The translations under genes and the position numbers were made by a program. A model generated the notes under the pieces. It did not search any database. It saw nothing but the letters and a program-made list of their open reading frames with translations, and was not told where the DNA came from. Positions 36,636-45,096 of a stretch of 64,000 bases of DNA are shown here, piece after piece; the first letter of the stretch is position 1, and every line of letters starts with the position of its first letter. The DNA comes from JAAZGD01 sp034003765 (lineage in GTDB: Bacteria > Bacillota > Clostridia > Peptostreptococcales > Anaerovoracaceae): NCBI GenBank assembly GCA_034003765.1, contig JAVEXZ010000011.1, positions 4,457 through 68,456 of the forward strand, read 5' to 3'.

Positions 36636-37040
36636 ATGGTTGATTATGGAATTGAGACTGGACTTGAAATCTCGGTACACCGGCAGACTGTTGGATCGAA
36701 AGAAGCTATAACTGTAGAGGATTTTGCTTTGGGGACTTTGCTGTCTACCGCTTCAATTGCAAATATGGTTTCGGAGATTTCTGTTGATCTACTAGATCCT
36801 ACTCTCCCAGAGGATCATTTTACTGTAGGAAATAAGTTTTCGGTTACCCACATAGCCCCAGTTATTACAGGTGCTTCAGTGACCTTGAATATAAAGGTGG
36901 TAGATGTTGAGAATAATATTATTCGCCTTGTATTTGTAGGCCATGATGATAAGGGTAGATTTTGTGAAGGAACTCATGAGCGGATCGTAATCTTGAGGAA
37001 TAAGTTGTTTGATATAGCTTATGAAAGAGCGAGGGAATAA
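36636..37040 (+). CDS. Hotdog-fold thioesterase, fluoroacetyl-CoA thioesterase (FlK)-like
   Basis: 134 aa, the family length. Sequence features are TVxDFALGTLLSTASIANMVSEIS (residues ~24-47, first helix and active-site threonine/glutamate region), TVGNKFSVTHIAPVITGASV (histidine of the FlK-type active site) and GHDDKGRFCEGTHERIVI. Start chosen at 36636 because AAGGAGG lies 8 bases upstream; the frame is open back to 36582. It hydrolyses an acyl-CoA, probably as a detoxifying or housekeeping function; the substrate is unknown. A possible hairpin (GGATTAAT/ATTAATCC) follows its stop. Confidence 0.85.
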   Translation: MVDYGIETGLEISVHRQTVGSKEAITVEDFALGTLLSTASIANMVSEISVDLLDPTLPEDHFTVGNKFSVTHIAPVITGASVTLNIKVVDVENNIIRLVFVGHDDKGRFCEGTHERIVILRNKLFDIAYERARE

Positions 37041-37255
37041 GGATTAATTAAACAAGGCATCATTAATCCTGATTTTAACAGCAAGATCTTTGTGTTGAAT
37101 TGCAAGGGTTTTATTTGGGAATACATGTGCTTTGTTATTGGCATCAATGAAAATCGTGGCAGTAAAATCTATTGCCACGACCATTGTTGCCATCTTTTTT
37201 AGATTGAAAGGCCAGTGCTGAATTATTTGTCAAATATCAATGGGAGGAATAAAAA

Positions 37256-37897
37256 ATGGACCAGCGTTATGAAGCCATGAGACTTGCAGTTCTTGAAGGA
37301 GAGGAAGAGGCGGCTGAAGCCTTGGCAAAAGAGGTGTTAGCGGAAGGTATGGATATTGAAGAAGCCATGAACCAAGGTTTTCTTGTTGGGATTAAGGAAG
37401 CTGGAGACCTATATGAGGAGGGTGAATATTATCTGCCTGAGCTTGTGTGCTCCGCCGATGCAATGAAAACTGCACTAGCCGTCCTTGACCAGGGCCTAAA
37501 AAAAGGAGACATTGCAAAAGAGCAAAACAAAAAAATTATGTTGGTTACAGTCCAGGGAGACGTCCATGATATAGGGAAAACCATTGTGGGGGCCATGATG
37601 ACTGCCAGTGGCTTTAAAATCATTGATCTTGGCTCAGATGTTCCCAATGAAGAGGTTATACAAGCAGTGAGGAATGAAAAACCTCATGTTCTGGGCTTGT
37701 CTGCTCTTCTTACATCTACAATGGAGGAACAAAAAAACATTATCCAGATGCTCGAATCTGAGGGACTTCGAAAAGACGTAAAGGTTATCGTTGGAGGAGC
37801 TCCTGTAAATCAAAACTGGGCCAAGGGTATTGGTGCAGATGGATATTCCGATAGTGCTGTTTCTGCCGTTCGTTTGGTGGAAGACCTGCTAAAGTAA
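37256..37897 (+). CDS. Corrinoid methyltransferase carrier protein (MttC/MtgC-like)
   Basis: 213 aa. The N-terminal ~90 residues are the helical B12-binding cap, and residues ~90-210 the Rossmann-like domain with DVHDIGKTIVGAMM, in which the histidine is the lower axial ligand of cobalt. GGAPVNQNWAKGIGADGYS is the usual C-terminal signature. It carries the methyl group between the MttB-type enzyme (next gene, 12 bases away) and the acceptor methyltransferase at 39497. The 215-base gap before it holds an 8-bp hairpin (37153-37178, CGTGGCA/TGCCACG) but no recognisable cobalamin riboswitch. Confidence 0.95.
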   Translation: MDQRYEAMRLAVLEGEEEAAEALAKEVLAEGMDIEEAMNQGFLVGIKEAGDLYEEGEYYLPELVCSADAMKTALAVLDQGLKKGDIAKEQNKKIMLVTVQGDVHDIGKTIVGAMMTASGFKIIDLGSDVPNEEVIQAVRNEKPHVLGLSALLTSTMEEQKNIIQMLESEGLRKDVKVIVGGAPVNQNWAKGIGADGYSDSAVSAVRLVEDLLK

Positions 37898-37909
37898 GGG
37901 GGGAATGCC

Positions 37910-39340
37910 ATGAATATGAGGGGTTCAGTAATAAACCAAGAAGAGATAAAGAGACTTCACACAGAAAGCCTAAGAATATTAGAGGATGTAGGGGTTAGAA
38001 TCCAAAGCGAGAAGGCGCTGGGATTGCTTGAAAACAAGGGGGCCTTTGTAAATTGGGACACCCAGATTGCAAAAATCCCTAGAAAGCTTGTTGAATCTTC
38101 TTTGAACTTGTGTCCAAAGGATTTTGTTTTGGGGGCAAGAGACCCTGAATTTGACCTAAGCCTACCCAATGAAAAATCTTCTATTAATTTGGACGGAACT
38201 GGTACACGTATCAGGGATTTTCACACAGGTGAGAGAAGAGGTGCAAAGCTTTCGGATATTGCAGATGCATCTAGGGTATTTGATTCCATGGATTGTGGAA
38301 CCGTTCTTTGGCCGCCCTTAGTGGCCCAGGATGTTAAGAGCACAGCATCTGGATTTTTGGGAGCATCGACTGCTTTTCTAAATTCCAGGAAACATATTCA
38401 GGATGAAGTAAAAAAAATCGAGGAAGTAGAATTTGTATGGCAACTTCTAAAAACAATTTTAGGCTCGGAAGATGAGATAAGAAATAGGAAGATTTACTCT
38501 GCAACTTATTGTACCGTTGCCCCATTAAGCCATGATAAGGATATGCTTGAAGCCACAATGGAACTTACTGGCCACCATGCTCCAATCCTTATGTATCCCA
38601 TGCCTGCAACGGGAAGCACCGGACCTGCTAGCCTTTTTTCAAATATTGCACTAGCTAATGCAGAGACCTTATCTTCAATTGTGGTTTTTCAGACCCTATC
38701 ACCAGGAACCCCCCTTATTTATGGTGCTGCTTTAGGTACCATAGATAGACGTACAGGGGCATTCTTAGAGGGCGCTGTGGAAACTGCCATACAGCTTACT
38801 GCCATGACCCAAATGGGTGAATATTATAAGCTTCCAACTATCGTTGCTGGATGTTTAACGGATGCTCATTCCATTGGAATTCAAGCTATTATGGAAAAAA
38901 CCCTAACATCCCTTCCCTTAGTCCTGGCAGGGGTTGATGTTGTTCAAGGGGCTGGGTTCTTAGAAAGTAGTATGACCCTTTGCTTGGAGCAAATCCTTAT
39001 AGATGGTGAGATCCTTCATCTCTGTAACCGAATGGCCCAAGGCATTGATTGTTCCGAGGAGAAAAATCTCTTTGATGACATCCAAGCAGTGGGACCTGGA
39101 AATCATTTCTTGAAACAAAAAAGTACCAGAAACCTTTTTAGAACGGATGAATATTACACACCTCCACTTTCCATAAGAGATTCTTATGATTCATGGATCA
39201 CTATAGGGTCACCGGATATGATTGGGAATGCAAGAGCTAAGGTTGATGCTCTATTGAAGTCTGAACTCCCAAATCCCATAGATCATCAAAAGGAAAAGGT
39301 AATTCGAGAGATAATGAAAGAGGCTGAAGAAACCCTATAG
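37910..39340 (+). CDS. MttB-family corrinoid:quaternary/tertiary amine methyltransferase (non-pyrrolysine)
   Basis: 476 aa, an MttB-superfamily TIM barrel. The frame is open throughout with no in-frame TAG, so it is of the MtgB type (glycine betaine and related betaines) rather than a pyrrolysine enzyme. Blocks seen: INLDGTGTRIRDFHTGERR, HAPILMYPMPATGSTGPAS, and FLESSMTLCLEQILIDGEI. It transfers a methyl group from a methylated amine to the corrinoid protein just upstream. Substrate unknown: no dedicated transporter is adjacent. Its last codons lie inside the first unit of a 55-bp tandem repeat. Confidence 0.93.
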   Translation: MNMRGSVINQEEIKRLHTESLRILEDVGVRIQSEKALGLLENKGAFVNWDTQIAKIPRKLVESSLNLCPKDFVLGARDPEFDLSLPNEKSSINLDGTGTRIRDFHTGERRGAKLSDIADASRVFDSMDCGTVLWPPLVAQDVKSTASGFLGASTAFLNSRKHIQDEVKKIEEVEFVWQLLKTILGSEDEIRNRKIYSATYCTVAPLSHDKDMLEATMELTGHHAPILMYPMPATGSTGPASLFSNIALANAETLSSIVVFQTLSPGTPLIYGAALGTIDRRTGAFLEGAVETAIQLTAMTQMGEYYKLPTIVAGCLTDAHSIGIQAIMEKTLTSLPLVLAGVDVVQGAGFLESSMTLCLEQILIDGEILHLCNRMAQGIDCSEEKNLFDDIQAVGPGNHFLKQKSTRNLFRTDEYYTPPLSIRDSYDSWITIGSPDMIGNARAKVDALLKSELPNPIDHQKEKVIREIMKEAEETL

Positions 39341-39447
39341 AATATCTGGCGTAAGAATTTAAGCAATAGAGATATAAGCAATAGAAACCCTATAGAATAT
39401 CTGGCGTAAAAATTTAAGCAATAGAGATATAAGCAATAGAAACCCTG
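39329..39447 (+). repeat. 55-bp tandem repeat (two full units plus a start)
   Basis: Units begin at 39329, 39384 and 39439 with GAAACCCTATAGAATATCTGG; the first two differ at one base. Each contains TTAAGCAATAGAGATATAAGC. The stop codon (TAG) of the methyltransferase gene is inside unit 1, so the gene's C-terminal codons are part of the repeat. Confidence 0.9.
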
Positions 39448-39496
39448 TGGGAATTCGCAAAGAGTATTGTAGAGAGAATAAGGGAGATAAGCTTTT

Positions 39497-40513
39497 ATGA
39501 ATAGCAATATGAATCAGTGGTTAGCCAAAACCTTGAAAGAAAAGAATAAAAAACCTTTCCCCTTACTGTCATATCCTGGAGTCCAGCTAATGGATGTTAC
39601 TTTAGGGCAACTTGCAGCCAAGGGTGACCTTCAAGGGGAGGTCATGTATAGAGTTGCCCAAAGGACCGATAGCTTGGCCTCCGTCAGCTTTATGGACCTT
39701 TCTGTAGAGGCAGAGGCTTTTGGAGCCCAAATAAAATTTTTTGATGAAGAAGTCCCTACTGTTAAGGGGATACTCGTGGAGGACCAAGAGGCTGCTGTGA
39801 ACCTAAAGGTTCCTCTTCTAGGTGGATTTCGAACAGGAGAGTTTATTAAGGGTGCTTCTAAGGCTCGTGAACTTATAAGTGACCGGCCTGTTTTTGCTGG
39901 AATGATTGGCCCATTTTCTTTGGCGGGCCGTTTAGTGGATGTAAACAAAGCCATGGTTTATTGCAAAAAGAACCCCTTACTACTGACCACTGTGTTGGAT
40001 AAGGTTACTGAATTTTTGATTTCTTATGCTAGGGCATATAAGGAACAGGGTTTGCATGGAGTTTTTATAGCGGAGCCTCTTGCAGGCCTTTTATCTCCAA
40101 AATTAGCGGAAGTTTTTTCGGAGCCATACGTGAGAGCTATTGTCCAGGCGGTTCAGGATGAGAATTTTATAGTTCTTTATCACAATTGTGGAGATGTGGC
40201 AGTTAAGATGACAGACTCTATACAGCGAACGGGGTGTGCTGCCTTCCATTTTGGCAACGCAGTAAAGATGAAAGATGTTTTGGAGCAAATGTCTCCAGAT
40301 AAATTGGTGATGGGAAATATAGACCCTGCCTCTCTCTTTGTAGGGGGTAGCCCAGAAACAATGAGGAGACAAGTTCTTGACCTAATGGAAGAATGCGGAT
40401 CCTATCCTAATTTTCTTGCCTCTTCAGGATGCGACATTCCCCACAAAGCCTCTTGGGAAAATATTGATGCTTTTTTTGAAACTGTGAAAAATTATTACGA
40501 AAAAAGGAAATAG
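39497..40513 (+). CDS. Uroporphyrinogen decarboxylase-like methyltransferase (MtaA/MtbA family)
   Basis: 338 aa TIM-barrel. The zinc ligands of the family are visible: H-x-C in LYHNCGD (~residue 227) and a later cysteine in ASSGCDIP (~residue 313). In methanogens this family methylates coenzyme M; in Clostridia, paralogues work with corrinoid proteins and another acceptor (e.g. tetrahydrofolate or a thiol). It completes a three-component set with the genes at 37256 and 37910. The acceptor cannot be told from sequence. RBS AAGGGAG precedes the ATG. Confidence 0.9.
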   Translation: MNSNMNQWLAKTLKEKNKKPFPLLSYPGVQLMDVTLGQLAAKGDLQGEVMYRVAQRTDSLASVSFMDLSVEAEAFGAQIKFFDEEVPTVKGILVEDQEAAVNLKVPLLGGFRTGEFIKGASKARELISDRPVFAGMIGPFSLAGRLVDVNKAMVYCKKNPLLLTTVLDKVTEFLISYARAYKEQGLHGVFIAEPLAGLLSPKLAEVFSEPYVRAIVQAVQDENFIVLYHNCGDVAVKMTDSIQRTGCAAFHFGNAVKMKDVLEQMSPDKLVMGNIDPASLFVGGSPETMRRQVLDLMEECGSYPNFLASSGCDIPHKASWENIDAFFETVKNYYEKRK

Positions 40514-40591
40514 GGGTAAAACAGCATCTTTAATATAAACCCTTTGAAAAAACCCGGGATAATAACCTTATTGTGTGATTAATTAATAGGG

Positions 40592-40673
40592 GATAAATTT
40601 AAGTAATACGGAGCCATAAATCGATGGTAAATCTGAGCGATATGTAGACAATAAATCTAAGATATATCCTATT
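40592..40673 (+). repeat. Weak degenerate repeats before ppdK
   Basis: Three imperfect copies of a (G/A)ATAAATTTAAG-like segment at about 40592, 40626 and 40650. Poorly conserved; listed because similar cores occur in the other repeat arrays. Confidence 0.3.
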
Positions 40674-40680
40674 AAAGTGT

Positions 40681-40708
40681 TTGATAAACTGAGTAAATTT
40701 AGTATATA
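40681..40708 (+). promoter_or_regulatory. Probable ppdK promoter
   Basis: TTGATA, a 16-base spacer and TATATA, 80 bases before the chosen start. Confidence 0.45.
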
Positions 40709-40788
40709 TATTATTGTTTTAATCCATCCTATGTTATATGATGGATGTAAGAAAATACAGCATCAATAGAGGGAGGGTAAGACAGAAA

Positions 40789-43413
40789 ATGAATGATAAA
40801 TTTGTTTATTTATTTACAGAGGGTAAGAGCGGGATGAAGGATTTGCTTGGTGGAAAAGGTGCTAATCTGGCAGAAATGACTAACCTTGGCATGCCTGTTC
40901 CACAAGGCTTTACAATAACTACGGAAGCCTGCACAAAATACTATGAGGATGGAGAAAAAATATCTCCAGAAATTGAAAAAGAGATTTTTCAATATATTGA
41001 AAAACTCGAGGCTATCAGTGGTAAAAAGTTTGGGGATAAAAACAATCCATTACTGGTCTCAATAAGATCTGGAGCAAGAGCTTCTATGCCAGGAATGATG
41101 GACACTGTTTTAAATTTAGGCATCAACGATGAAGTAGCAGAAGGTTTGATCCTTTTAACCCAAAACCCTCGTTTTGTGTACGACTCTTATCGTAGATTTA
41201 TACAAATGTTTTCTGACGTTGTCATGGAATTAGGCAAAGAAGAATTTTCTGAAATACTGGAAGATGTTAAGTCTAGATGGGAAGCCCCAGATGATGCAAG
41301 CATTCCTGAAGAAGGAATGAAGGAAGTTGTTGCCCTCTACAAAGCCCACTACAAGGAAAAGTTAGGCAGTGATTTTCCACAAGAACCAAGAGCTCAATTA
41401 ATGGATTCAGTTAAAGCTGTATTTCGTAGTTGGGACAATCCGAGAGCAGTATCTTATAGGAGATTTAACGATATCCCAGCCAGCTGGGGCACTGCTGTTA
41501 ATGTGCAATCAATGGTATATGGAAATATGGGTAATGATTCTGGCACCGGAGTTGCATTCACTAGAAACCCAGCTACAGGAGAAAAGAAACTTTTCGGTGA
41601 GTTTTTAATAAATGCCCAAGGGGAAGATGTTGTGGCAGGAATAAGAACCCCTGAAGAAATAGACCAACTCAAGAAGATCATGCCAGACATTTATGATGAA
41701 TTCAAAAAGATTGCAGAGAGATTGGATGACCATTATAAGGATATGCAGGATATGGAGTTTACAATCGAAAATGGTAAACTCTACATGTTGCAAACTAGGA
41801 ATGGAAAGAGAACGGCATCTGCGGCTCTAAGAATAGCAATAGACCTAGTTGAAAGCGGTACATTAAGTAAAGAAGAGGCTCTACTAAAGGTGGACCCCAA
41901 ACAGTTAGATGCACTTCTTCACCCTCAGTTTGATGTCAAGGCTATAAAATCCGTAAAACCAAATGCCACAGGCTTAGCGGCTTCTCCTGGTGCTGCTTGC
42001 GGGAAAATATATTTTACTGCAGAAGAGGCAGTGGTTGCAGCAAAAGATGGCCCTGTCCTTTTAGTTAGAACTGAAACCTCACCTGAAGATATTGAAGGAA
42101 TGCATGTTGCTCAAGGTATTTTAACGGCTAGGGGAGGAATGACATCCCATGCGGCAGTAGTAGCAAGAGGTATGGGAACTTGCTGTGTATCTGGATGCAG
42201 CGAATTACATATTAATTATAAAAAGCGGCTGCTAAAGATTGGCGGCCTAGAAGTAAAGGAGGGGGAATGGATGTCCATTGATGGCACAAGTGGACATGTT
42301 TACATTGGCAAAATTCCATTAGTAGATGCTGAATTTACCCCAGATTTCCACACTGTAATGGAGTGGGCGGATGAAATAAGACGTCTTAAGGTTCGAACTA
42401 ATGCAGATACCCCTGAAGATGCTGCTACAGCTATTAAATTTGGTGCGGAAGGAATTGGTCTTACGCGAACAGAGCACATGTTTTTTAAAGAAGAACGTAT
42501 TATGGCTGTAAGGGAAATGATCGTTTCAAACAATGAAGAGCAGAGAGCAAAAGCCTTAGAAAAACTATTACCCATGCAGCAGGAAGATTTTGAGGGAATT
42601 TATCGGGTTATGGAAGAAAGACCTGTAACAATAAGGCTGTTGGATCCTCCTCTTCATGAATTTTTACCCAGAGAGGATAAGGATATCAAAGACTTGGCTG
42701 AGTTGATGAACTTAAACTTTGAAGATTTGAAGACCACTATTGAACAACTTCATGAAACAAACCCCATGATGGGTCATAGGGGTTGCCGAATTTCAGTTAG
42801 CCACCCCGAAATTGCTAGAATGCAAACAAGGGCTATCATCCAAGCTGCTATTAAGGTTAAGAAAGAAACAGCTTTCAATATAGTGCCAGAGATTATGATC
42901 CCTTTAATCGGTGATAAAAAAGAAATGAGATATGTTAAGGATATTGTCGTTAACGAGGCTGAAAAAATCTTGTCCCAGGAAAGGGCAGAATTAAAATACT
43001 TGGTGGGAACAATGATCGAAGTTCCACGAGCTGCATTATTAGCAGATCAGATTGCTGAAGAAGCAGAGTTCTTTAGCTTCGGAACAAATGATTTAACACA
43101 GATGGCATATGGATTCAGTAGAGATGATTCCAGCGTCTTCCTTGAGAATTACTACAAACAGGGGATTTTTGAAAGTGATCCCTTCGTAAAACTTGACCAA
43201 GAAGGAACTGGGAAGTTGGTCAAGATGGGTGTAGAACTTGGGCGAAAAAGCAAAAAGGATTTGAAGATTGGGATTTGTGGCGAACACGGTGGAGACCCAG
43301 CATCAGTAGAGTTCTTTAATGAAATAGGCCTTGATTATGTATCCTGCTCTCCTTACAGAGTTCCCATTGCAAGACTTGCAGCAGCTCAGGCAGTTATAAA
43401 GCAAAAGAAATAG
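40789..43413 (+). CDS. ppdK: Pyruvate,phosphate dikinase
   Basis: 874 aa from 40789, the usual length; the frame is open to 40738 but GGGAGGG and protein similarity favour 40789. It interconverts pyruvate, ATP and Pi with PEP, AMP and PPi. The N-terminal ATP-binding domain begins with FTEGKSGMKDLLGGKGANLAEM and has SVRSGARASMPGMMDTVLNLG. The phospho-histidine is in LTARGGMTSHAAVVARGMGTCCVSG (~residue 455), and the C-terminal PEP/pyruvate domain has GTNDLTQMAYG and ICGEHGGDP. Complementary to pyruvate kinase at 5596, a common pairing in anaerobes. Confidence 0.97.
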   Translation: MNDKFVYLFTEGKSGMKDLLGGKGANLAEMTNLGMPVPQGFTITTEACTKYYEDGEKISPEIEKEIFQYIEKLEAISGKKFGDKNNPLLVSIRSGARASMPGMMDTVLNLGINDEVAEGLILLTQNPRFVYDSYRRFIQMFSDVVMELGKEEFSEILEDVKSRWEAPDDASIPEEGMKEVVALYKAHYKEKLGSDFPQEPRAQLMDSVKAVFRSWDNPRAVSYRRFNDIPASWGTAVNVQSMVYGNMGNDSGTGVAFTRNPATGEKKLFGEFLINAQGEDVVAGIRTPEEIDQLKKIMPDIYDEFKKIAERLDDHYKDMQDMEFTIENGKLYMLQTRNGKRTASAALRIAIDLVESGTLSKEEALLKVDPKQLDALLHPQFDVKAIKSVKPNATGLAASPGAACGKIYFTAEEAVVAAKDGPVLLVRTETSPEDIEGMHVAQGILTARGGMTSHAAVVARGMGTCCVSGCSELHINYKKRLLKIGGLEVKEGEWMSIDGTSGHVYIGKIPLVDAEFTPDFHTVMEWADEIRRLKVRTNADTPEDAATAIKFGAEGIGLTRTEHMFFKEERIMAVREMIVSNNEEQRAKALEKLLPMQQEDFEGIYRVMEERPVTIRLLDPPLHEFLPREDKDIKDLAELMNLNFEDLKTTIEQLHETNPMMGHRGCRISVSHPEIARMQTRAIIQAAIKVKKETAFNIVPEIMIPLIGDKKEMRYVKDIVVNEAEKILSQERAELKYLVGTMIEVPRAALLADQIAEEAEFFSFGTNDLTQMAYGFSRDDSSVFLENYYKQGIFESDPFVKLDQEGTGKLVKMGVELGRKSKKDLKIGICGEHGGDPASVEFFNEIGLDYVSCSPYRVPIARLAAAQAVIKQKK

Positions 43414-43902
43414 GGATTCAGTTACTTGGTACAAATTGAGAGTGCCATAATTTTATGGCATAATTCTAGGGAACGGAAGTGAGAGTGTGGTTGCAAAAAC
43501 CTAAGACTCAGTTGCATCATATATAGACAAATATCCTATAACTTTTAAACAAGAGAGATCTAACCAAGATCCTATATGCTCTGAAGCCGCATTGGAAGTT
43601 GCAGGAAGTAATTAGGTAAAAAAGATTATCATAGAACGTCCCTTGTAGTTTTTGCTAAATCTAAAATAAAGAGACTGAGGCACTGTCTTTTAGAACTTCA
43701 AAAGATAGTGCCCTTTCACTTTACCACATGGATATCGTGTTTTATAGATCTATACAGAAAGGTTAAGTTTATAAATACTTAGGTCTATAATCCTGAGCGC
43801 CCAAATTAATATTTGATGGGAGTTCTAGGGTATTTGGTGACAAAGTCCCTTTTAATCCAGACAAATTTAGACTATAATATATTTGTACTTATTTGTACTT
43901 AT
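43414..43902. other. Gap between ppdK and tRNA-Sec
   Basis: 489 bases with no convincing gene. It holds a terminator (43679-43712, GGCACTGTCTTTT / AAAAGATAGTGCC). A TATAAT at 43873-43878 lies 25 bases before the tRNA and is its probable -10, though the -35 element is weak. The 10-base ATTTGTACTT is directly repeated at 43881-43900. Confidence 0.6.
43679..43712 (+). terminator. Terminator downstream of ppdK
   Basis: 13-bp stem GGCACTGTCTTTT / AAAAGATAGTGCC with one G-T pair, 8-base loop. It lies 265 bases after ppdK. Confidence 0.65.
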
Positions 43903-43999
43903 GGGAGTGGATGGGTCCTGGTGGGTTCCACGGACTTCAAATCCGATGTGGGGTGGTTCTGCCGTCCTAGGTGGGTTCGATTCCCACACATTCCCGCCA
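43903..43999 (+). tRNA. selC: tRNA-Sec (anticodon TCA)
   Basis: 97 nt including CCA. Anticodon loop CTTCAAA between CGGA and TCCG gives TCA, which reads UGA. The T arm is GTGGGTTCGATTCCCAC and the long extra arm (~GGGGTGGTTCTGCCGTCC) is typical of tRNA-Sec. The acceptor has 7 visible pairs plus a G-A at the eighth. It lies 26 bases before selD, whose own UGA it decodes. Confidence 0.94.
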
Positions 44000-44025
44000 A
44001 AATTAAAGAGAAAGGGGGAACATCT

Positions 44026-45084
44026 GTGACAGCTAAAGAAAAAAGAAGACTTACAGAACTGTCCTCTAAATCTGGTTGAGCAAGCAAAATGGATCCGGCA
44101 ACCTTGGCCCAAGTTTTGCGGCATTTGGACCGGAATGATAGAGAAAAAGATCCAAGAGTGTTGGTTGATTTTGATTTAATGGACGATGCAGGAGTTTATC
44201 AATTAACGGATGACCTGGCTTTAGTTCAAACAGTTGACTTCTTTACACCCATTGCGGATGATCCCTTTACCTTTGGACAAATAGCAGTAACCAATGCCCT
44301 AAGCGATGTTTATGCCATGGGGGCAAAACCCTTAACGGCCTTATCTGTTGCCTGTTTCCCTGAAGATTTGGATCCTGAGATCCTGGCTCAGATATTAAAG
44401 GGCGGGGAATCAAAGTTAAAAGAGGCTGGAGTAGCTTTACTTGGAGGCCACACAGTAAACGATAAAGAATTAAAGTATGGCCTTTCTGTTACAGGGACTG
44501 TGCATCCTCTTAGGGTATTAACTAATGCTGGAGCTGAGGTTGGGGACATCTTGATCCTAACAAAACCCTTAGGCACAGCTGTTTTGACTACAGCTTTGAA
44601 AGCAGGCCTAGTAACAGAAAATGATATTTCCCAATGTATCTTGTCCATGGCAACACTGAATAAGAGGGCTATGGAAGTAATGGTAGAAGTGGGAGTTAAT
44701 GGATGTACTGATATAACTGGCTTTGGCCTTATTGGCCATGGTGTTGAAATGGCAAAGGCAGCAAACCTTCAGTTGGAAATAGACTGGGATAAGCTCCCCT
44801 TATTTCCTCAGGTTATGGAATTCATAGAAAAAGGAGCCGTTCCTGGTGGTAGCTATTCCAACCTGGAGTACTTTCAACAGGATGTATTCTTAGGAGGGAG
44901 GAGTCAAAATGAAAAACTACTTCTTTTTGATCCTCAGACATCAGGGGGACTATTAATTTCAGTATCTCCAGCCCTTGCAGAGGATTTGCTAGATAAAATT
45001 AATAGTGGGCAAGCAATTAAGGGCGCAGTAATTGGTCAGGTTAAAGAAAAAACAAAAGAGGACCCCTACTTGTTAGTGGTCTAA
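44026..45084 (+). CDS. selD: Selenide, water dikinase (selenophosphate synthetase), selenoprotein
   Basis: 352 aa from a GTG at 44026 (RBS AAAGGGGG), with an in-frame TGA at 44077-44079 (residue 18) read as selenocysteine: ...SSKSG-U-ASKMDPATL. This is the active-site position held by Cys or Sec in SelD. The rest (TVDFFTPIADDPFTFGQIAVTNALSDVYAMG, split here) is the ATP-binding AIRS fold. Makes selenophosphate from selenide and ATP for selenocysteine synthesis. A likely SECIS hairpin follows the TGA (44084-44119). A call that starts at the ATG at 44089 would miss the first 21 residues and the catalytic residue. Confidence 0.95.
44084..44119 (+). promoter_or_regulatory. Candidate SECIS element of selD
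   Basis: GCAAAATGG pairs with CCA-AG-TTTTGC, and an inner CC/GG closes a loop GGCAACCTT. It starts 4 bases after the UGA, the position expected of a bacterial SECIS recognised by SelB. Confidence 0.6.
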
Positions 45085-45096
45085 AAGGAGGAATCC

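Noticed and set aside
37153..37178. Hairpin before the corrinoid gene as a cobalamin riboswitch
   Set aside because: No B12-box or long conserved fold was seen; it is only a simple hairpin.
43813..44079. 88-codon plus-strand frame across tRNA-Sec
   Set aside because: Only its last 17 codons are real: they are the start of selD, before its Sec codon. The rest runs through the tRNA.
43867..44124. Minus-strand open frames across tRNA-Sec and selD
   Set aside because: They overlap a clear tRNA and the selD start and have no ribosome binding site or protein-like composition.
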